From Diplodia intermedia (Eukaryota > Ascomycota > Dothideomycetes > Botryosphaeriales > Botryosphaeriaceae): a DNA stretch of 64,000 nt. The notes below the pieces were generated by a model, which was not told where the DNA came from, made no database searches, and worked only from the letters and a program-made list of their open reading frames with translations. How positions within the stretch are numbered: the stretch's first letter is position 1; each line of letters starts with the position of its first letter. The stretch is taken from contig JAKEKT010000091.1 in assembly GCA_021495925.1 (NCBI GenBank), positions 1 to 64,000 of the forward strand, in the 5' to 3' direction. The translations under genes and the position numbers were made by a program. Shown in pieces: positions 1-9,119 of this stretch.

Positions 1-615
1 CTATACTAACTACGAATATAAGCTAATAGCTTACTAAGAACTAATATCTAGCGAATCGCTTATCTAGAAAGAAATTCTTAAAGTAGACTAGCTAAAGACG
101 CTATACGACTAGCTTCGTCTCGATATTAAATTTAACGAATATCTAATATCCCGCTATTATAATAGATAGCACTAGAAGATATTAAAGCTAAAGAAGAGAA
201 ATAAAGTCTATCTTCTTAAAAAAAATATTAAAATACGGTAACCTAATAATAAACTAGACTTTAAGAAAATCGAACCATTTAAAATTAAGAAAAAACTAGG
301 CGAAGTTAACTATCGCCTTAAACTATCTAATAATATAAGAATTAACCTAGTATTCTATATTAAACTTCTTAAACCGATATCTTAAAACGCTATACTAGTC
401 TAATAAACGAAAGAAATAGTATCTAAGAATCTAGACGTCGATAAAAATAAAGATTAGATAGTAAAGAAGATTCTTAATAGTAGCTATCTTAACGATTAGT
501 TTTACTATCTAATTAAATAGAAAGAAAATTAAGATAACATCTAGAAACTATTAAAAAATTACGACGGCTATAGAGATCTTATTATAGAATTTTATCGTTA
601 GAACTCGAAACGCCC
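1..615 (+). mobile_element. Ty3/gypsy retroelement remnant: integrase C-terminus and chromodomain (RIP-inactivated)
   Basis: Forward translation with many stops, mostly TAG/TAA where CAG/CAA or tryptophan codons are expected, still shows the tail of a fungal gypsy integrase. Residues resembling KVYLLKKNIK and KLDFKKIEPFKIKKKLGEV lie around 200-300 and FYIKLLKP around 350-380. A chromodomain-like stretch follows at about 455-600 (IVKKILNSSYLND, FYYLIK, then DLIIEFYR). Order and spacing match the 3' end of chromoviral pol. The left end is outside the window and no LTR was recognised. The element is dead: stops are scattered throughout. Confidence 0.8.
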
Positions 616-2096
616 TAAATCGATACCTCGATAGCGAGATAGGCCTCGAAATTAAACGAAGATATAGCCCGTAACTAATTAATAGACTTAGACGACTTCG
701 GCGGCGTAGTAGAACTCGAAGAACTAGTAGAATCTATATTAATATTAGCTAAGAAATCGCTACGTAAACGCTTTAGCGATCGCTTCTTCTTAGTATTTTT
801 AGAATTATTAGAATCTCTATAAGTAGTCTTTAGACGCTCTAACTTCTTTAGATTCTCTATCGTTTTAGCCTTCTTCGAAATTATTAGGCTATTCTAATAA
901 CGAAGTAAGTCGCGCTAGTTACGTACTCGTTGAAGACGAGCTATATTTTTCTAAAGAAGGTTTAATACTATTTACTTCTCGAACTTAGTACGGTCGATAA
1001 TAGTCTTTAAACGAGAAACTAAGATTATAATTAGTAGAGATCGTAACGAAGAAAGAAGCGAAGTATAGTTAATATTCTCTAAGCTACTATTATCGTAGGC
1101 CGTTAACGCGCGACGAATATACTCGTCGTAGCGATTATAATCTAAGTTTATCTTATAAACTATCTTCGTCTCGCTCTTCTTACGACGGGCATTCGCTAAT
1201 AAATAAGCGAAGCACGAGACTAGTATTTTCTCGCCGAAGACCTTAATCTATAAAGCTAAGAACTTTCGTTTAGCTTTCTAGTTATTACGCTTTCGTTTCG
1301 AAGATATAATAGAGAGACTTATAAAGAAAGAAAAAAGAAAAGAAATTACTAGAACGATAGAAAATATATACGAACGATAAATCTTTAAGTCGAAGATTCT
1401 TAAAATAGAAAGTAGTATTACGAACTCTAGAATATAAGAGCTTTATAACTCTAAGAACTAAAAGCTTATACGAAAAAAAGTATTATAAGAGCTAATAAGC
1501 CTTATAAACGATAGAGCCGTACGGGCTAAAATTCTATATAAAAAGAACGGGCGTAAGAAAACTTAGCGCCTACGAGACTAGGCTTAGATAGTAGCTAAAG
1601 CCCGCACGAAAAGAACGTCTATAAGAAATCTAGACGAAGTAGAAGACTATACGTAACGAAAGATTATATAAAAAGTAAAGCCGTAGAGACTTAATAATCT
1701 AGTTAGATTATAGTCTCGTAAGAAATACGAGAATTAAAAAGTAGAAAATAAACGTAGAAGCGCGAACGTAGATAAGATAGTTATTACGTTCGCTTAGTAG
1801 CGATAGAAGTCGAAAGTCGAAATCTTAAAAGTTATCTAAAGCGCCGATATTACGTACGTCTTATAAATAGATTAGAGCTAATCTATTTCTCTAATCTAAT
1901 ACTATAATTACCTTCGATAATCTAGATTATAACTAGCTTTTCTATAGTATATAGATATACTCTCTTAGCTAGTATCTTAATTCTTCGTAGTTAACTTAAA
2001 GTTTTAATTTAAACCCTATTAATTTAGAGATAATCGACTTACTATATATCGTATAATTACGTAATATCTTCTTATTTAATTATTATTCTTCTTCTT

Positions 2097-2280
2097 TTAT
2101 CTCTTTAAGATAAACCCTTCGATTTAATTTATCTACTAAGCGACTTCGAAGCTTAGTAAAAGAAGTCTATCGTTATATTATTATTATTTCTCTCTTATCT
2201 CTTTAAGATAAACCCTTCGGTTTAATCTATCTACTAAGCGACTTCGAAGCTTAGTAAAAGAAGTCTATCGTTATATTAGA
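2097..2280. repeat. Two direct copies of an ~80-bp unit, 98 bp apart
   Basis: A unit containing ctttaagataaacccttcg and gcgacttcgaagcttagtaa starts near 2103 and recurs near 2201, with only a few differences. It lies inside the RIP-mutated block directly before the 73-bp tandem array. No coding potential is seen. Confidence 0.75.
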
Positions 2281-2500
2281 TCTTCGCTAAATATATATAG
2301 ATTTCTAAGAACGATATTATCTAGTAATTCGTTAGTATTATCTTAGTAGTTAGATCTCCGCTAAATATATATAAAACTATAAGAAACGTTACTTAGTAGT
2401 TCGTTAATATTATCTTAGTAGTTAGATCTTCGCTAAATATATATAGATTTCTAGAAATAATACTATCTAGTAATTTATTAGTATTACTTTAGTAGTTAGA
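2281..2500. repeat. Tandem array, three units of 72-74 bp
   Basis: Units begin at 2281, 2355 and 2427, and a partial fourth begins at 2501. Each starts with tcttcgctaaatatatata or a close variant and ends with agtattatcttagtagttaga or a close variant. The copies have diverged by transitions consistent with RIP. The array could be a subterminal or LTR-internal repeat of the same dead element. Confidence 0.75.
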
Positions 2501-3148
2501 TCTTTATTAAATACGTACGTAGAAGATAGTTATCTTTTATTTACGTTAAGTACGCTATAACTATACGATATTTTAATAAACTAATAATAGAAGATATTTT
2601 TACGAAGCTTTATTATCTTTAGTATCTAGTTTTCTAAATAGACGAGGCGTTATATTATATATACGAGAGATAAACTAAAGAAAGTAGTAAACGTTATAAA
2701 GTAATATATCTTTTTCGCGTCTTTAAGACTATATATCGATAGAAGTTAGCGTAGCTATTATTCTAAAAATTATACTATCTAAAAGTTTATCGTTTAACGA
2801 ATCGCTATAGATATACCCGCTAATAAATAGTATCGTAGTTATAAAGAAATAATAAAGTAAGTATTTTAAAGCGTTATAGTCTTTTATAAAGCTAGGCCTA
2901 GATAAGCTTAGACGCTTCGCCGAAGATAAGAATATATTACTACGCTAAAAGGCTTGGCCTGGCATTTATTAGTGTATCGTGTGTTACTAAGAAGGTCTGT
3001 GCGGGGCGGGCGAAGCGTCTGATTCATGAGATAACCTGCGCGCTGCAGCCGAGCCGCTGACTTCGCGCCGCCGACGCGCTCCGAACACCTCGCCCGTCGC
3101 CAATGCTTTCCCACACATTCCCAATCCAATGGATTGATCGCTTCGACC

Positions 3149-6100
3149 ATGTCCGCCCCTACCTCGCTGCAGCGCGCCCTGCTCACTGCCGCCAATGTCT
3201 TGATCCCCGTTGCCGTGCTCACCTTCGCCGTCGGCTTCTTCCCCTACAAGCCCTTCCTCCCCGGCCTTGCTGAATATGGCCCCTCCGTCTACGGCTCTCC
3301 GCCCGACGCCCCCTTCGACAAGGTCGTCTTCATGGTTGTCGATGCGCTGAGAAGGTGCGCGATTGGCGCGTACACTCTTGGGAATCCTTGCTAAATCGCG
3401 CAGTGATTTCGTCTTCTCTAATGCCTCCGGCTTTGACTTTGTCCAAAGGTACGCTGGCTGCAATACGCAACCGAAACCACCGCTGACGATTCCGCAGTCT
3501 AATCTCCTCTGGCGCTGCTCTCCCCTTCACTGCCCATGCCACGTCCCCGACCATTACCATGCCCCGCGTGAAGGCAATCACCACGGGCTCCATCCCGTCC
3601 TTCCTAGACGTGATTCTCAACTTCGCAGAGTCCGACACCACGTCCACGCTGGCATCTCAAGACACATGGCTCGCCCAACTGAAGGCCAAGAAGGAAGGAA
3701 AGCTCGTCATGTACGGGGACGACACCTGGCTGAAGCTGTTCCCGGGAACCTTCGAGCGTGCCGATGGCACCTCAAGCTTCTTCGTTTCGGTTAGTTGGCG
3801 CCGCCAATCCATGTACATAAAAATCAATGGAGCTGAGACTTGTGCCCTGGCAGGATTTCACCGAGGTGGACAATAACGTGACCAGACATGTCCCCGATGA
3901 GCTGCGCAACAGTGACTGGAATGCCATGATCATGCACTACCTTGGTCTTGACCACATCGGCCACAAGGCTGGACCCTCGAGGTACATATTCGTCTATACA
4001 CTCCTCTTCATTGCGCAACTAACTCGCGCCCCAGCCCGAACATGGTTCCGAAGCAGGTTGAGATGGACGGAATCGTAAAGCAAATTTACCACGCCATGGA
4101 GACTCAACCGCACCTCCAGTCAACCCTCTTGGTCCTGTGTGGTGACCACGGCATGAATGACGGGGGCAACCACGGCGGGTCGGCCCCTGGAGAAACTTCT
4201 CCTGCGCTGGTCTTCATGTCTCCCAAGCTACAGGACATTTCGAAAGGCCTACCTTGCCCAGTAGCTCCGTCCCAGGAATTCGACTACTACGAGAAGGTCG
4301 AACAGTCCGACATTGCGCCAACGCTGGCCGGCTTGCTTGGGTTTCCTGTGCCCTTGAACAATCTGGGAGTCTTTATCCCTCATTTCCTGCAAATGTGGCC
4401 AAAGGGTAAGCCTCGAGCTCCTGCCGTGCTAGGCAGCAACATACTCACTGTTGCGTAGGAGATGACCAAGCCCAACTGCTATTGAGAAATGCGTACCAAA
4501 TCCTGCAAATTGCCGAAGCCACGTTCCCCACTGCTCCGTTCCAGGACCTGTCGTTCCTTCGCAAGTGCGAGTCGGCCAGTTCGACTGGCGACGAACTAGC
4601 CTGCAAATGGCTCAAAGTGAAAGATGCCCTCGAAAATGGAGGAAACCAGCCTCCGAAGGCTGAACTCATGATTGGCCAAGCATTTGAGGTAGGCGGCTAT
4701 CACACTTTGAAGTGTACTTAACTAATCCATTGCTAGTTCTGTCGAGCGGCGCAAGAGGCGCTTAGCAGCACTGCCAGCAATTACAATGTCACTCTCCTCA
4801 TTGTCGGTGCTGTCTTGGCCACAACCAGCATGGCGCTCGCTCTGACTGTCATCTCGTCGGGTCTCTTCCCGACATCAACCGCTGGCATCTTCTTTGCTTT
4901 GTTGACGGTCTTGTACGGCATCATGATGTTTGCGAGCAGCTACGTGGAAGAAGAGCAACACTTCTGGTACTGGGCGACGTCAGCATGGTATGCTCTTATA
5001 TTCGTTCTCAAGTCGCGGAAGACCAATGTCCCCCGTAACGTTCTCCCCGTCGCAGTCTTGCTGCTGTGCCACCGAATCACCCGTCGTTGGAATCAAACAG
5101 GTCAAAAGTATGCTGGCGCTCCCGATATCGTGCACAGTGTGATCATGACACACCCTGTTGTGCTCTGGTCGCTGGTCAGCATAACGTACATCCATATCAC
5201 GATGCGGATCAAGACGCATCTCACCCGCCGCTTTCCAAGGACCAGTCAGGGACGACAGCTCCAGACCTTCGCAGTTGGCAATACATTTCTGCTGTGCGCC
5301 GTCGCCTTCTTGTTCAAGCTCAGCTTCACCGCCCGTGACGCGCCAGAGCTCGTGCGTGGCGCCAGCCCGGGAGCGATGGCATTTTTGGAAAGCCTGAACC
5401 TCGTCAAACTGGTCCGGTGCATTTTCATCGGCTCCACCGTTGGTGTTGGATGGGTAGTCTTGCGAGAGAATGCAGAAGGCAAGGGCAAGTCTGGCGGTAA
5501 GTCTATACTCGTACACTGCGTGCAGCGCTGCAATACTAACACGGCTAAAACAGGGCTGATCGTGGACGCTCTGCACGACTTCCTCGCACTAATCCTCCTC
5601 ACTCAAACCCGCGCCTCCAACATCCCGCTCTTCCTCCTCTTCCGCCTGCAGCAACACTACCTCACACAACTCAACCCCAGCCCGACGGAGCACACGCTCA
5701 CATCGCTGCTCCTCGCGCACACGTCCTTCTTCGCGCTCGGCAACTCCAACGCCATCTCCAGCATCGACCTGTCCAACGCCTACAACGGCGTCTCGGGCTA
5801 CAACATTGTCGGTGTCGGCGTCCTGCTGTTCCTCGCCAACTGGGCCGGCCCCATCTACTGGACTTCGGCGTCCGTGCTGGGCCTGCTCGATGCCGCGCGC
5901 TGGAGCCGCGGCAGCGCGGCGCTGCGCCGCGTCATGCGCGAGAAGGAGTTGGAGAAGTGGAAGGAGGTGCAGCGGCGCGACGCGGCGTCGGGCAAGGTGG
6001 CGGCGGCGTCGGAGCCGGGACACCTGCCGCGGCTGAAGAGCGCGTTGGAGGGCGTGGGCGAGGTGGAGGAGGTCGAGGGGATGTGGTTCAGGCATTTCGC

Positions 6101-6287
6101 TCGGTTGACGGTCTGGGTCGCTGGCGGGGTCGTGGCGGTCATGGTGGCGTGTGCGGTGCTGAGGACACACTTGTTTATCTGGACGGTGTTTAGTCCGAAG
6201 TATTTGTATGCGATGGCTTGGGCGGTGGGGTTCCATTTGGTGGTTAGTGGGGCGTTTGGGTGGGCGGTTTGGCGGGTGGGGATTTGA
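3149..6287 (+). CDS. GPI7: GPI ethanolamine phosphate transferase 2 (Gpi7/Las21)
   Basis: ER membrane enzyme that adds phosphoethanolamine to the second mannose of GPI anchors. Eight exons: 3149-3354, 3404-3448, 3498-3789, 3854-3981, 4035-4405, 4459-4688, 4737-5496 and 5554-6287, giving 921 residues. An N-terminal membrane anchor (LLTAANVLIPVAVLTFAVG) precedes an alkaline-phosphatase-fold lumenal domain. Visible motifs are VFMVVDALRSDF (metal Asp near residue 64), TMPRVKAITTG (candidate nucleophile Thr), HYLGLDHIGHKAG and CGDHGMNDGGNHGG (metal site near 260). The C-terminal half, from about residue 430, is a series of hydrophobic segments. The ATG at 3149 is chosen because the protein begins directly before the anchor. 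The last intron (5497-5553, 57 bp) has no stop and keeps frame, but its gtaagt donor, actaac branch and acag end argue for removal. The gene sits only about 190 bp from the RIP block. Confidence 0.93.
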
Positions 6288-7660
6288 GTGTGTGCTCCTT
6301 CCTCTAGGTATGCCGGAGGTACTGATGGGGAAGAGGTGGTGATGGGCTGATAAGAGGTTGAGAGGATGATGCGTCCGTGTAGATGGTTTGACGCTTCTTG
6401 TCAAGGGTGAAAATTGTCGCTTCCTGGAGGTTACGAGATGAGTTGGAAGGAAGTGTTTGTAATATAGAACTGCTATCTTTCTGCAAAGGACAGTCACGAC
6501 GAAGGGCACCGGAAGATCAATGCGGGTTATCTACGGTAAGTACATCAGTGTGGTAAAAAGATCAAGCGGCTGTCATCAGATCAATACGGCCGTCGACTGC
6601 GATGTCGAGAAAGCCGACCAACAACTCTGCAAAGAGTGCTTGTTATCTCTTTGCCGGATCATGGCGGGAGATGGTTGGGTCACCGGCAATTGCTACTGCT
6701 ATTGCCACTGGAAACTTGTCTGAATCCACGGCATCACTGCGAGAACCTCGACTGGGAATGACCACACTTTCTCTTTCATCGGATCGAGTAGGCGGGAAGA
6801 ACGGTTGATAAAATGGACAGAGGGTCATTCTGAAAGTCAGGGACTTGGTACGGCAGACTTGTGGCAACATTGACTGCGTAGCATGACTGCCTACCCAGGT
6901 TTTAACACTGAGAGGCAACGGTTGTAGCATCAGGACACTCCGGAACGTAGATATCCATGATTTGATTGCTGTTCTCGCCAATGTCGTGGATCATTCCATC
7001 CACCAAACTTCATAAGGCGCGTAGCGTTACAAAGGAAAGGAATGTTGATGCTAAGGTAGGCACAATAGCTCGGAAATGCAGTGATCCCTGGTAGACATAC
7101 CACGAAACACTTCGCGTGTGGTTGTACTTAAACTCAAGTCAGGTCTTGTAAGCTGACGCACGAGGGATGCTGCATGATAAATCCCGGTATGGTTTTCCTG
7201 CTACGGATACTAGATCTATATAATGGAACTCGCCGCCGTAACCCCCCAAGGCATGCGTAAAGCGGCTAGCCGCACTCTGGTATAACAGTCCTGCGACTCA
7301 CTAGTAGCTGGCATCTACTAACCTTCGGGTGAAGAAGCTTAGCCTCACCTTAAGTGAATCTTTGTGATTGTGCATGTGTGCACGTCCCCTTCCTTCCTAT
7401 TCTGTTCAGAAGTACTCACTCACCACACATGATGCCGCTAGATCAGCCGACTTGGACTCAGTGAGCTTCTACTTAAGATCTTTCCTTCCTACGGCTCCCA
7501 AACCCTTTACCAACCACCCCGCTTCTCCTTTCAAGCTGCCACTCAACTCGACCTGCTTGACATAGCCCACTTGACGCAACAGCATCACCTCAAGAGTAAG
7601 TCCTCCAAGCATCCAAAGCCCCTTCACCGAGCCACTGAATAGATGTGCAGCACCTTCAAA
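6288..7660. other. Intergenic region, no gene recognised
   Basis: This 1.37-kb stretch holds the GPI7 3' end and the upstream region of the first secreted-protein gene. The only open frames are short and resemble nothing I know. A TATATAA motif occurs at 7217-7223, about 440 bp before the next start codon, too far to be sure it is used. A probable 5'-UTR intron of the next gene runs from the gtaagt at 7596 to an AG at 7642 or 7650. Confidence 0.5.
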
Positions 7661-8081
7661 ATGCACGTCAAGACGGTCTTCATCCTTGCCCTCGCCATGG
7701 TCACTGGCCTTGCTGGCGCCGCTCCCGCCGAGGATCTCCCCACTGGCACCACCAAGATCAAGAACGTCATCAGGGCTGAGGCCAACCCCCAGCACACTTG
7801 CATCCCCTACGACTACTTGGGCTGGATCGACATGGAGTGCGACTACAACGACGGCATTGGCATGCGCGTAAGTCAAACCTCGCTTGGAAGAGAAACCGTT
7901 GCCTACTGACTGCTCTCTCGTTTAGACCGGCGCACATGAGAAGTGTGCCACCTACTGCGCCCAGCTGGGTGACGGTGTTCCGGACTGCTATGATGCCCGC
8001 TGCAAGCACAGGGCTAATCAGCACGGCGCCGTCGGCCAGTGCTGGTGCCCTTGCGGTAAGCGCCTGGTCTGCATGACCTGA
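7661..8081 (+). CDS. Small secreted cysteine-rich protein 1 (candidate effector)
   Basis: Exons 7661-7867 and 7926-8081 (58-bp intron, gtaagt to ttag) encode 120 residues. The first ~20 (MHVKTVFILALAMVTGLAG) form a signal peptide with cleavage expected near AGA-AP. The mature part holds eleven cysteines, with a core C-x3-C-x9-C-x4-C followed by CWCPC and a late VC. The ATG at 7661 is preferred over one at 7643 because it begins directly at the signal peptide. The family is not recognised. It resembles its neighbour at 8507 in cysteine layout, and both have an intron just before a Thr-Gly pair ahead of the core. A gtaagc after the CPC codons could be a second donor, which would change the last few residues. 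Confidence 0.75.
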
Positions 8082-8506
8082 TCGACTCAAACCCTGTACT
8101 CTCCGAGTGGTGACGGACAGTGAGGACACTGAAAGGACATGCGTGGGATTCGGGCTCTAACGAAATTCTGAAATCCAGACGGACATGGGGCACTTACTTA
8201 GGCAAAAATGAGAGCCTTAGACTGCTGATATGCTTTGATTGCCCGTGTTTGCAACATTTCCTCGCCCGCCTAAGTTGCCTCTCACCTGGCGCAAGCTCAT
8301 CTTCTGCGCCGCGCAGCCCGGACTTCCATACCCAACCTCCCCTCCTCGTCTCCCGCACACCTGAACCTCCAAACACCAAACATTCCTCGGCCCCGTCCCA
8401 AACTCTCCTCCACTCTACAAAGCAAACAAGTAAGCAGTGCGCTACCTCTCCCACCGCGCGCGCACACGATGACACCGAACCTATTCTCCCCAGGACCCCA
8501 GCCACC
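8082..8506. other. Short intergenic region with probable 5'-UTR intron of the next gene
   Basis: The 425 bp between the two secreted-protein genes contain pyrimidine-rich leader sequence. A likely 5'-UTR intron at 8430-8493 (gtaagcagtg to ctccccag) ends 13 bases before the start codon at 8507. No other gene is visible. Confidence 0.5.
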
Positions 8507-8899
8507 ATGCGCGCCAGCCCGGCCCTCACCGTCCTCGGCCTCGGCCTCACCCTGGGCGGTCTCATCAACCCGGCGCAGGGCTTCGCCGTGCTCCCCTTCG
8601 AGCTCAACAGCGCCGTCGTCGACAAGCGCCAGTACAACCAATGCGAGATGGTAAGATCCCAGCCTCGCAAAAAAAACGCCTCTGGAGAATTTTTAGCTAG
8701 CCCCGGCTGACGACGGTTGGCGATGATCTTGCAGGCCACCGGCAAGGCGACCTGCATCACCTTCTGCGCCAACGAGATGGCGCACGTCGGCGAGGAGTAC
8801 TGCCAGGACTCGTACTGCCACGTCAAGCACAACACGGACCGCTTCTGCGGCCTCTGCGAGTGCGAGTGCCACAGGCCTTCCGAGGCCGAGTCCGGGTGA
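8507..8899 (+). CDS. Small secreted cysteine-rich protein 2 with Kex2-type site (candidate effector)
   Basis: Exons 8507-8650 and 8735-8899 (84-bp intron) encode 102 residues. The start lies in an excellent context (gccaccatgc). A signal peptide (residues ~1-26, LTVLGLGLTLGGLINPAQG) is followed by a short pro-region ending in VVDKR, a typical Kex2 site, then a mature peptide of about 60 residues. Its nine cysteines include C-x3-C-x11-C-x4-C and a closing CGLCECEC. Intron position and cysteine pattern match the gene at 7661, so the two look like diverged tandem paralogues. Function is unknown; the features fit a host-interaction effector or an antimicrobial peptide. Confidence 0.78.
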
Positions 8900-9119
8900 A
8901 GGCGCTAGGTCGCTGGCCTGGGCTTGACCGGAAACGGGGCTCAACCTCTTCTACGGCGGTGGTGATACGATTCAAGTGATCCGGCATGGGGGAAGATGAT
9001 GATCTGAATCTCGATTCCTGGCATTCCTTCGATAAGAGCGAAGTCAAAAACAAAAAAGTCGCTAAACGACAATGGTCCGTAGATGATTGGAGAAGATCAA
9101 AGCGGACATTTTCCAAACC

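Larger units (their letters stand above)
1..2955. repeat. RIP-degraded, AT-rich repeat block
   Basis: CpA and its complement TpG are almost absent over nearly 3 kb, while TpA is very frequent and CpG is kept. This is the mark of repeat-induced point mutation, which converts CpA to TpA in fungal repeats. No open reading frame of useful length survives. The block ends abruptly near 2955, where normal GC-balanced sequence begins about 190 bp before the GPI7 start codon. The first 600 bases are a gypsy-type pol remnant; the rest (600-2955) is other degraded repeat sequence that I could not assign to a family. Confidence 0.88.

Noticed and set aside
1480..1900. Possible transposase remnant in the RIP block
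   Set aside because: After mentally reversing likely RIP stops the reading is basic and helical, but no family motif could be named with confidence.
5589..6509. Minus-strand frame of 306 codons rich in His, Pro and Arg
   Set aside because: Antisense shadow of the GC-rich last exon of GPI7.
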